Part shown: positions 26,830 through 34,504 of the stretch, piece by piece | Layout of the letters: every line of letters begins with the position of its first letter | How positions within the stretch are numbered: position 1 is the stretch's first letter | Source of the DNA: Clostridium sp. 12(A) | GTDB taxonomy: Bacteria > Bacillota > Clostridia > Lachnospirales > Lachnospiraceae | Length of the DNA: 64,000 nt | NCBI GenBank assembly: GCA_000526575.1 | Contig: JAGI01000002.1 | Span: 2,713,501 to 2,777,500, forward strand | Direction of reading: 5' to 3' | The notes under the pieces: model-generated | The model's database searches: none | What the model was told of the DNA's origin: nothing | The model's input: only the letters and a program-made list of their open reading frames with translations | Program-made: the position numbers and the translations under genes

Positions 26830-27588
26830 CTATTTCATCTTATAGACCGGGTCGGCCGGATATCCGCCCCGGATTTTTTGCATTCCCCGCTGCACGGCAT
26901 CCTTTGACTGCTTCCAGTCTGCATCCCGGTTTAAATAATCATATTTCTCTATGAACCAGTCAATGTCTCCAGACATCCGTTCCATATTTTCTTCCATCAG
27001 CTGAAAAAGGACAGAGTAAAATGCTTTCCGTTCCCCGTCACCTAGGTACTGATCGGCTCCGCTGCATAAATCCCCAAAGTGATGAAAGCAGAACCCCTTG
27101 CTATTTGTCAGCTTTTCCCGAAAGGCAGAATCATTCTTATAAAGATGGAAAAAGGTTGCCACATACCGTTCGTAGCGTTTGGAAAATCGGTCACAGATAT
27201 AGCAGGTCTTTTCTTTTGATGTGACCCACTCACGTATGGAATTTTCATTCCCTGCCTTTTTCATCAACCGATCCTTTAAGGAGATTTTCTGTGGAGCAAA
27301 ATGATTAAATTCCTCCTTCATCTCCTTTAACAGCTTTTTATAATAGGTCTTAAGAATCCAGCCGTTCCCAAGAGCATTCCCGTAATCAAACATCTTTTTT
27401 TGATGGGTACGGCAAAAGCCTTCCTGATCCGTGGCTGCTCTGGTATCACTTTCCATGTAGGATGCGCAGGAACCAAGAACAAAATCCATTAATTCCTGCT
27501 CTGCCTTTCTCTCTAAGAAGCAAAAAGGGCATTCTTCTCCCGCATCCATGGCATCATTTAACGGTATTTCATATAGTTTTTCCTTCAT
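26830..27588 (-). CDS. DUF6062-like protein with four Cys/His pairs
   Basis: 252 residues from ATG 27588, the best start by ribosome site (GGAAAGG) and by homologous-looking N-terminus. Four paired motifs are seen: CPFC near residue 22, CRTH near 60, CYIC near 155 and CFHH near 200. These suggest metal binding or a redox role, and the rest is charged and helical. No signal peptide. It lies 113 bases downstream of a two-component response regulator on the same strand. The family assignment rests on recall and no function is claimed. Confidence 0.6.
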   Translation of the reverse strand: MKEKLYEIPLNDAMDAGEECPFCFLERKAEQELMDFVLGSCASYMESDTRAATDQEGFCRTHQKKMFDYGNALGNGWILKTYYKKLLKEMKEEFNHFAPQKISLKDRLMKKAGNENSIREWVTSKEKTCYICDRFSKRYERYVATFFHLYKNDSAFREKLTNSKGFCFHHFGDLCSGADQYLGDGERKAFYSVLFQLMEENMERMSGDIDWFIEKYDYLNRDADWKQSKDAVQRGMQKIRGGYPADPVYKMK

Positions 27589-27701
27589 CGCTGCCTTTCC
27601 TTTCCTATCTCCTGTGACATATTCTCCTATGACATAAAACCCGGCTGTGCCAGGATTCTTCCTTCGCACAGCCGGGTAGTTGTTCATCGCCCAGACAGAC
27701 C

Positions 27702-28391
27702 TTAGACCTTAAACCGATAGCCTACGCCCCAGATTGTCTCGATATACTGAGGTTTTGCCGTATTAAATTCGATTTTTTCTCTGATCTTTTTAATATGGAC
27801 GGTTACCGTGGCAATATCTCCAATGGATTCCATATCCCATATTTTATTAAACAATTCCTCTTTTGTAAATACATGATTGGGATTTTGAGCCAGGAATGTG
27901 AGAAGATCGAATTCCTTAGTCGTAAAATTCTTTTCTTCCCCATTGATCCAGACTCTTCTAGCCGTCTTATCGACCTTAAGGCCACGGATCTCGATAATCT
28001 CATTATCCGGTGTTCCGCTTCCAATCAAGCGCTCGTAACGGGCTAAGTGGGCCTTTACGCGGGCAACCATCTCGCTGGGACTAAAGGGCTTTGTGATATA
28101 ATCATCGGCTCCCAGTCCAAGACCACGGATCTTGTCAATATCTTCCTTCTTTGCAGATACCATAATGATGGGGGTATTTTTAACCTCTCTCACCTTTCTG
28201 CAGATTTCAAAGCCATCTACCCCAGGGAGCATCAGATCCAGTATTAGCAAGTCAAAATCCTCGTGAAGTGCCTGGGATAATCCTTCCGTGCCGTTATTTT
28301 CAATCTCTACCTCAAAGCCGCTTAGCTCCAGATAATCCTTCTCAAGCTCTGCAATGCTTATCTCGTCTTCCACAATCAGTATTCTGCTCAT
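27702..28391 (-). CDS. OmpR/PhoB-family response regulator
   Basis: 229 residues. The receiver domain has acidic residues in LIVEDEISIAELE, phospho-acceptor Asp in LLILDLMLPGVDG and Lys in DDYITKPFSP. The C-terminal winged helix (about 130-228) has FTTKEFDLLTFLAQNPNHVF and ends VWGVGYRFKV. Start overlaps the stop of the kinase gene (ATGA at 28388-28391), so the two are translationally coupled. Targets are unknown. Confidence 0.94.
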   Translation of the reverse strand: MSRILIVEDEISIAELEKDYLELSGFEVEIENNGTEGLSQALHEDFDLLILDLMLPGVDGFEICRKVREVKNTPIIMVSAKKEDIDKIRGLGLGADDYITKPFSPSEMVARVKAHLARYERLIGSGTPDNEIIEIRGLKVDKTARRVWINGEEKNFTTKEFDLLTFLAQNPNHVFTKEELFNKIWDMESIGDIATVTVHIKKIREKIEFNTAKPQYIETIWGVGYRFKV

Positions 28392-29884
28392 TCCTGTATG
28401 ACCTCCTGGTATTTTCTTAACACAAAATGAATCTCAGTTCCGATTCCTTCCTTGCTGCTGGCCCAAATCCTGCCGCCATGATCCTCTATAATCTTTTTCA
28501 CAATAGACAAACCAATTCCGCTTCCGCCCTGGGAGGAATTTCTGGAGGAATCCGTACGATAGAACCGGTCAAAAATGTTCGGCAGATCCTTTGCTGAAAT
28601 TCCTTTGCCGTTATCTTCAATTCCCACCTGAATAAAATCGCCTACATCCTTAATCCGGATGTTAATGATTCCATTCCTCTTATCCATATATTTTACCGAA
28701 TTGCTCACAATATTATTAATGACCCGGCGAAGCTGTTCCGCATCTGCTATTATTACCACATCTTCGTCCACATAATTAAAATAACCAAGCTCAATGTTTC
28801 TGGCTTCCATCTCAAGCCCCACCTCATCCACGCAGTCCCTGAAATAATTAGAAACGCTGATTTTCGTAAAGGTATAGGGGATTTTATTGGTATCAATTTT
28901 AGAATAAAAGGTAAGCTCATCAATCAGCTTATCCATATCATTGGCCTTATTGTAAATGGTACGGATATAACGGTCCAGCTTTTCAGGGGAGGATGCAACC
29001 CCATCCATGATTCCTTCCACATACCCCTTAATAGCAGTAATGGGAGTTTTTAAATCATGAGATATGTTGCTGATCAGCTCCTTATTCTCCTTATCATACT
29101 GAACCTTTTCCTCGGCGGATTCCTTTAAACGGATTCTCATCTCCTCAAAGTCCTGGCAAAGCTGACCAATCTCGTCATCTTCTTCAATCTCCAGGGAGAA
29201 ATCCAGGTTTCCATCCCGAATCTTTTTGGTAGCCACCTCTAAGCGCCCCAATGGACTTATGACAGACCGGTATACCCACATCATAAGAATAGCATCGGTA
29301 AATACAATAATCATAATACCGGCAAAAAGCATCTCCCACATCATGATCTTAATCTCAGGAAGAAGGCCGTCTATGTTTGATACAATGAATACGCTGCCCT
29401 GACCCCCATCTGGAAATAGAAAATCAATCTGCTTCACCAGATGCTGGCTCTCCCCGTCCAGATACATGGCTCCGTCCAATGTGCTGTCAATCTCCTCATA
29501 CTTGGGAAGCTGGCTGTATAAGCCCTGGGTAATATGGCTGTTGCCGTCAAATATCAAGTTATCGCCTTTACGGACGATGACATAGGCGTACTTTCTTGAA
29601 AGGCCTGAATTAAGCTTGTCCAAATACTCTTTGTTGCCAAGCTGTCCCGAGTCACTTTGTATTAACTGGCCGATCTCCTTCACCTCGGGGCTTGTCAGGC
29701 GGCTAAAAATCTGAATGGTATTGCCGGAAATAAGATCTACCTGATCCGTCAGATTATATGCTTTACGGAAAGCATTCCTCTGGTAACTGTTAAGACCAGT
29801 CACCACGCCAAAGATAAGGGTCAGGGGGATCACCGTGATAATTATAAATGCAACCACCAGTCTGGTTTTTAATTTTAATTTCAC
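28388..29884 (-). CDS. Membrane sensor histidine kinase
   Basis: 498 residues. Membrane helix at about 9-30, an extracellular sensor region of about 150 residues, a second helix near 182-204, HAMP near 205-258, then HisKA with phospho-acceptor His in NISHDLKTPITAIKGY near residue 278. The HATPase domain has NNIVSNSVKYMD, GIEDNGKGI and GSGIGLSIVKKI. It is cotranscribed with the downstream response regulator. The sensed signal cannot be inferred, since the sensor region is not recognisable. Confidence 0.94.
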   Translation of the reverse strand: MKLKLKTRLVVAFIIITVIPLTLIFGVVTGLNSYQRNAFRKAYNLTDQVDLISGNTIQIFSRLTSPEVKEIGQLIQSDSGQLGNKEYLDKLNSGLSRKYAYVIVRKGDNLIFDGNSHITQGLYSQLPKYEEIDSTLDGAMYLDGESQHLVKQIDFLFPDGGQGSVFIVSNIDGLLPEIKIMMWEMLFAGIMIIVFTDAILMMWVYRSVISPLGRLEVATKKIRDGNLDFSLEIEEDDEIGQLCQDFEEMRIRLKESAEEKVQYDKENKELISNISHDLKTPITAIKGYVEGIMDGVASSPEKLDRYIRTIYNKANDMDKLIDELTFYSKIDTNKIPYTFTKISVSNYFRDCVDEVGLEMEARNIELGYFNYVDEDVVIIADAEQLRRVINNIVSNSVKYMDKRNGIINIRIKDVGDFIQVGIEDNGKGISAKDLPNIFDRFYRTDSSRNSSQGGSGIGLSIVKKIIEDHGGRIWASSKEGIGTEIHFVLRKYQEVIQE

Positions 29885-29996
29885 TTTTATCGCCTCTCCT
29901 ATGCTTCCTATTAGAAATACATGACAAAATCATTATATAACGTAATGGTATTATAACACACATGGCCGTAAGAATTTATAAAACAATTCTAAAATT

Positions 29997-30043
29997 TAAA
30001 AAGCTGGGGCAACAGGCGGTTTTACCCTGCCTGATGCCCCAGC
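29997..30043 (-). terminator. Terminator of metK
   Basis: GCTGGGGCAACAGGC (30003-30017) pairs with GCCTGATGCCCCAGC (30029-30043) with one mismatch, followed on the minus strand by TTTTT. Confidence 0.85.
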
Positions 30044-30087
30044 CGTTGCCAGCTTTTGGCTGTTTTCAAACTGTTTTTTTACTGTTT

Positions 30088-31275
30088 TTATAAATATTTC
30101 TTTAAAAGTTCCGTCTTATCAAGCTTCTCCCAAGGAAGATCAAGATCGTTTCTACCAAAGTGTCCGTAAGCAGCGGTCTGCTTGTAAATCGGGCGGCGAA
30201 GATCCAGCATCTTAATGATTCCAGCAGGACGAAGATCGAAGTTCTCACGAATGATATTAACCAGCTTTTCGTTGCTTAATTTTCCGGTTCCAAAGGTATC
30301 TACCATGATGGAAGTCGGATGAGCCACACCGATGGCGTAGGAAAGCTGAATTTCACACTTATCAGCAAGACCTGCTGCAACGATGTTCTTAGCCACGTAA
30401 CGTGCTGCGTAGGCTGCGGAACGGTCTACCTTTGTGCAGTCCTTCCCAGAGAAAGCACCGCCGCCGTGACGAGCATAACCGCCATAGGTGTCTACGATGA
30501 TTTTACGTCCGGTTAAACCGCTGTCGCCGTGAGGTCCGCCGATAACGAAACGTCCGGTTGGGTTAATAAAGAATTTTGTGTTATCGTCCACTAATTCTGC
30601 GGGAAGAATCTCATCAAAGACATACTTTTTAATATCTTTGTGAATCTGATCCTGGCTTACGTTCTCATCATGCTGTGTGGATAATACAACGGCATCCAGA
30701 CGGATCGGTTTTCCAGCCTCACTATATTCCACGGTTACCTGTGTCTTTCCGTCAGGACGAAGATAGGTCAGAGTTCCGTCTTTTCTCACCTTGGTCAGCT
30801 GAAGAGCCAGCTTGTGAGCCAGTGCGATGGGATATGGCATATATTCTTCGGTTTCATTGCTGGCAAAACCGAACATCATACCCTGATCTCCTGCTCCGAT
30901 GGCATCGATTTCTGCATCAGACATTTTATTTTCTTTTGCTTCAAGAGCGCGATCAACGCCCATGGCAATATCTTTGGACTGTTCGTCAAGAGCTACCATA
31001 ACACCGCAGGTCTCGTAGTCAAAGCCATATTTTGCGCGGTCATAGCCGATTTCCTTTACTGTTTCCCGTACGATTTTCTGGATATCCACATACGCATTTG
31101 TGGTAACCTCTCCCATGACCATAACAATACCAGTTGTGGTACAGGTCTCGCAGGCAACGCGGCTCATAGGGTCCTGTCTTAACAGCTCATCGAGAATGGC
31201 GTCAGAGATCTGATCGCACATCTTATCCGGATGTCCTTCGGTTACTGACTCGGATGTAAATAATAATTTTTCCAT
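30088..31275 (-). CDS. metK: S-adenosylmethionine synthase
   Basis: Makes S-adenosylmethionine from methionine and ATP. 395 residues, standard length. Motifs seen: the N-terminal [17 protein letters not shown], the [10 protein letters not shown] hexapeptide region near residue 115, and the phosphate loop GGHGAFSGKD-type block near 260, reading GGGAFSGKD. Controlled by the SAM-I riboswitch immediately upstream, so its expression should fall when SAM is plentiful. SAM is also consumed by CutD in this window. Confidence 0.98.
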   Translation of the reverse strand: MEKLLFTSESVTEGHPDKMCDQISDAILDELLRQDPMSRVACETCTTTGIVMVMGEVTTNAYVDIQKIVRETVKEIGYDRAKYGFDYETCGVMVALDEQSKDIAMGVDRALEAKENKMSDAEIDAIGAGDQGMMFGFASNETEEYMPYPIALAHKLALQLTKVRKDGTLTYLRPDGKTQVTVEYSEAGKPIRLDAVVLSTQHDENVSQDQIHKDIKKYVFDEILPAELVDDNTKFFINPTGRFVIGGPHGDSGLTGRKIIVDTYGGYARHGGGAFSGKDCTKVDRSAAYAARYVAKNIVAAGLADKCEIQLSYAIGVAHPTSIMVDTFGTGKLSNEKLVNIIRENFDLRPAGIIKMLDLRRPIYKQTAAYGHFGRNDLDLPWEKLDKTELLKKYL

Positions 31276-31318
31276 GTTGTAATTCCTCCTCTATTTTACA
31301 TGGGGGAATAACAAAAAG

Positions 31319-31343
31319 AAAAGTCCGCAGCAAATGCGGACTT
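31319..31343 (-). terminator. Riboswitch-controlled intrinsic terminator before metK
   Basis: AAGTCCGCA/TGCGGACTT stem followed on the minus strand by TTTTCTTTTT, between the SAM-I aptamer and the metK start. It is the expression platform of the riboswitch. Confidence 0.85.
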
Positions 31344-31360
31344 GATAAACTGTATCAAAT

Positions 31361-31487
31361 CCTCTTATTGCTCGATTTCTCGCTCAGGTTGGCACCTTCC
31401 AGCAGTTTCACAATGGCTTTTGCCATTATGTTGCGGGGGTTGCCGTGACTTCACAGATCCTTTGTATCTCCATCACTCTGAATAAGG
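31361..31487 (-). ncRNA. SAM-I (S-box) riboswitch aptamer
   Basis: On the minus strand the P1 arms CTTATTCAGAG (near 31485) and CGAGCAATAAGAGG (near 31361) enclose conserved S-box blocks: GATGGAGATACAAAGGATC, TGAAGTCACGGCAACC, and GGAAGGTGCCAACCTGAGCG. The order and spacing fit the class. It precedes metK, the commonest target, and is followed by a terminator. Confidence 0.93.
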
Positions 31488-31594
31488 GATATTACGTACT
31501 TTTCAGTTGTTATTCAATTGTAAGGTGCTATATAATTGCACCTATATTTTAACTTATTCATAATCGGCTGTCAAGTGCATTTCTATCCTGCATA

Positions 31595-32527
31595 TTACTT
31601 CTCTTCCCAGAGAATGTCAGGATAGAGCCCTGATTGTTTCAGCTGGCGTATGGCCTTAACAACGTTCTCTTTATCTTCCTTGTAGGTCACACCGTACCAG
31701 CGGTCTGAGCTTTTTAAGACAGAGACTTCTGCCTTCCCTTCTTTTAAAAGTTCATCTACCACAAAGGGGAGGAAATATTCACACTTCACCGGATTTTGAG
31801 TGAGTTCTCTGTCAAGAAAGCTGATAAAACGGGAAGATAGCTCCTTTAAGATGCTTTCTGTAAATCCCCACAAATTCATGGAGACAAGAGTTTCCTCGGA
31901 AAGCTCGGTCCAGGAATTGCCGTCATCTTCTGTAAATTCTGCAATTTCTCCATGCTTTTCAATTCGGGTGCGCTCATGGATATTTAAGAGTTTACCGTCC
32001 TCATTTACCGTGCAGACACCTCTGGCCACATGACCATTTTCCGTCAGGGTGTTATAAAGCTCATAGCCTACCATGGCATACTGATATTTATTCTCATCGT
32101 CAGAGACTCTGGTCAGTTGATTATAGATTGCCTGAAAGGCAGTTCTTCCGTAATAATCATCTGCATTAATGACTGCAAAGGGTCCGTCAATGACCTCCTG
32201 ACAGCATAGAATGGCATGACCCGTCCCCCAGGGCTTTACTCTGCCTTCGGGAATCTCATACCCCTCTGGCAGCTTATCAAGCTCCTGATAGACATACTTT
32301 ACGTTAACATGGTCTTTCAGCCTGTCTCCGATATTTTCCTTAAACTCTTTTTCAATGGCCTTTTTTATAATAAAAACAACCGTTTCAAATCCAGCCTGCA
32401 CGGCATCGTAGATGGAAAAGTCAATGATCTTATTCCCTTGCTCATCGATTGGATCAATCTGCTTTAATCCTCCGTAACGACTGCCCATACCTGCTGCCAT
32501 GATTACCAGAACCGGTTTTTTACTCAT
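31595..32527 (-). CDS. Sugar nucleotidyltransferase-like protein (copy A)
   Basis: 310-residue nucleotidyltransferase fold protein. The N-terminal VIMAAGMGSRYGGLKQ is the nucleotide-binding signature. INADDYYGRTAFQ near residue 118 has the metal-binding Asp, and the ending has SDRWYGVTYKEDKENVV. It lacks the full GalU/RfbA layout, so the sugar and nucleotide are unknown. A clear paralogue lies at 41447-42367. A GGAGG site precedes ATG 32527. No polysaccharide genes are adjacent. Confidence 0.8.
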   Translation of the reverse strand: MSKKPVLVIMAAGMGSRYGGLKQIDPIDEQGNKIIDFSIYDAVQAGFETVVFIIKKAIEKEFKENIGDRLKDHVNVKYVYQELDKLPEGYEIPEGRVKPWGTGHAILCCQEVIDGPFAVINADDYYGRTAFQAIYNQLTRVSDDENKYQYAMVGYELYNTLTENGHVARGVCTVNEDGKLLNIHERTRIEKHGEIAEFTEDDGNSWTELSEETLVSMNLWGFTESILKELSSRFISFLDRELTQNPVKCEYFLPFVVDELLKEGKAEVSVLKSSDRWYGVTYKEDKENVVKAIRQLKQSGLYPDILWEEK

Positions 32528-32763
32528 TTTTCTTACCTCCGCTTATCTGCCTTGTCTGGCACTAAATGGTCAGATAGACAATTCTTATTTCAAAATCTAT
32601 TTTAACATAATACGTAATAAAGTGTCCATATGATCTAAGTAACTGTCAACATATAAAAATCAAAACCAAGCCCCTATGTTTTATTAAAATAGTAAATACA
32701 AAAAGACTCTGCTATAATGTAGTAAAGTCTTTGTATCTTCATTATATCCACAAGGAGTAAATC

Positions 32764-33042
32764 ATGAACAAATTATATGTAAAAGCATCTGTTATCTTTT
32801 TGCTTATTTCAACAATCTTTTTCCCATACTATTTTTCATACAATGATAAATATGAGAGAGCATTTGGTTTTCCTTATAGATATATATTTTTCAATGAAAT
32901 GAAGGTTTCCTTTTTCCTTTCAATGAACATTGATTTATCACTCTTACTCATTGACTTTGTTATTATTTACGTTTTTATTTACTTTGGGGTAAAAATAATA
33001 AAGGCTATTAAGAAGTTAATTCAACATATCAAAAAATTGTAA
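32764..33042 (+). CDS. Small hydrophobic membrane protein of unknown function
   Basis: 92 residues with two predicted membrane helices (about 8-27 and 56-80), a charged middle, and a Lys-rich cytoplasmic tail ending in HIKKL. The AAGGAG site 7 bases before the ATG and the TATAAT at 32714-32719 support expression. The stretch is markedly A/T-rich compared with its neighbours, which may mean recent acquisition. It is the only plus-strand gene between 27 and 38 kb. No family was recognised. Confidence 0.55.
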   Translation: MNKLYVKASVIFLLISTIFFPYYFSYNDKYERAFGFPYRYIFFNEMKVSFFLSMNIDLSLLLIDFVIIYVFIYFGVKIIKAIKKLIQHIKKL

Positions 33043-33044
33043 AA

Positions 33045-33076
33045 GCAGGTTGGAATTCTAAAGAATTCCAACCTGC
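33045..33076 (-). terminator. Terminator of murA
   Basis: Perfect 14-bp stem GCAGGTTGGAATTC/GAATTCCAACCTGC with a 4-base loop, followed on the minus strand by TTTTACAATTTTTT. It may also stop the small plus-strand gene ending at 33042. Confidence 0.88.
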
Positions 33077-33104
33077 CAATTGATACTAAGTATAAAAGTC
33101 CAAC

Positions 33105-34397
33105 TTAGCCTACCTTTAATTTAAACTTCTTCGCTTCCTTCTCGGAATCTACTTTTTCAATCATGGCTCCAAGTCCCTGAAGTTTCTCTTCAAAGCACTC
33201 ATAGCCTCTCTGAATAAATCCAATTTCATCAACAACAGTATATCCGTCTGCTGCCAATCCTGCGATAACAAGAGCTGCGCCTGCACGAAGGTCTGGGGCA
33301 TTGACAAATGCGCCGCTGAAGCCGCCTACTCCGTCGATGACTGCAACGTTACCTTCTACCTTAACGCTGGCACCCATGCGGGACAGTTCATCTACGTAAC
33401 GGAAACGATTTTCAAAGATACTCTCTGTTACCACACTGGTTCCATTAGCAAGAGCCAGAGTGACCGCCATCTGAGGCTGCATATCCGTAGGGAACCCAGG
33501 ATAAGGAAGAGTCTTAATGTCTGTATGCTTTTGATTGGTCTTACCAACTACGCGGACTGCATCGTCAAATTCAACCACTTCACACCCCATCTCAAGGAGC
33601 TTTGCAGAAATGGCTTCCAGATGCTTTGGTATTACGTTTTTCACCATAACATCCCCTCTGGTGATGGCGGCTGCACACATAAAAGTGCCTGCCTCAATCT
33701 GGTCAGGGATAATGGAATATTCGGTTCCATGAAGCTTATTCACACCGCGGATGCGGATGGTATCAGTACCAGCGCCTTTGATGTTGGCTCCCATGCTGTT
33801 TAAGAAGTTTGCAACGTCAACGACGTGTGGCTCTTTCGCCACATTTTCTAAAATAGTCTGTCCTTCTGCAAGAGTTGCCGCCATCATTACATTAATGGTT
33901 GCTCCAACGCTTACTACGTCTAAGTAGATATGGCTTGCCACAAGGTCAATGGCATGGGCGATTACGGCTCCACGCTCAATCTTTACTTCCGCTCCAAGAG
34001 CGCGAAATCCCTTTAGATGCTGATCAATCGGCCGGCTTCCAATGTTGCAGCCACCTGGAAGAGGAACCTGGGCGCTTTTATATTTGCCAAGCATCGCTCC
34101 GATAAAATAATAGGAGGCTCTGATCTTACGAATGTATTCATCATCAACGGATACTTCCCGAATGGTTCCGCCGTTGATACGAACGGTATGTCTGTCGATG
34201 CGTTCTACCCTTGCACCAATCTCTTCAATCGCTTCCAGTAATACATTTATATCCCGAACATCGGGTAAATTATCGATCAGAACATCTTCGTCTGTCATAA
34301 TAGCTGCTGCCAGAATTCCTAAAGCGGCATTCTTTGCTCCGCCGATGGTAACTTCGCCCACCAGTGGATTTCCGCCCTTCATAATATACTGCTCCAT
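33105..34397 (-). CDS. murA: UDP-N-acetylglucosamine 1-carboxyvinyltransferase
   Basis: First committed step of peptidoglycan synthesis: transfers enolpyruvate from PEP to UDP-GlcNAc. 430 residues, normal length. The N-terminal GEVTIGGAKNAALGILAA block is present, and the catalytic loop reads PLPGGCNIGSRPIDQH with the active-site Cys that fosfomycin alkylates. Conserved PYPGFPTDMQPQ lies near residue 300. Monocistronic, with its own terminator. Firmicutes often have two MurA copies and this could be either. Confidence 0.96.
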   Translation of the reverse strand: MEQYIMKGGNPLVGEVTIGGAKNAALGILAAAIMTDEDVLIDNLPDVRDINVLLEAIEEIGARVERIDRHTVRINGGTIREVSVDDEYIRKIRASYYFIGAMLGKYKSAQVPLPGGCNIGSRPIDQHLKGFRALGAEVKIERGAVIAHAIDLVASHIYLDVVSVGATINVMMAATLAEGQTILENVAKEPHVVDVANFLNSMGANIKGAGTDTIRIRGVNKLHGTEYSIIPDQIEAGTFMCAAAITRGDVMVKNVIPKHLEAISAKLLEMGCEVVEFDDAVRVVGKTNQKHTDIKTLPYPGFPTDMQPQMAVTLALANGTSVVTESIFENRFRYVDELSRMGASVKVEGNVAVIDGVGGFSGAFVNAPDLRAGAALVIAGLAADGYTVVDEIGFIQRGYECFEEKLQGLGAMIEKVDSEKEAKKFKLKVG

Positions 34398-34504
34398 TTC
34401 ACACCTCTGATTATCACGTTATCTATTAAAAAATTCTTACGTTTTCTTGATTAGCCTTTCATAATTATAACACATCCTGAGAATTTGTAAAGAGAACGCA
34501 TTTT

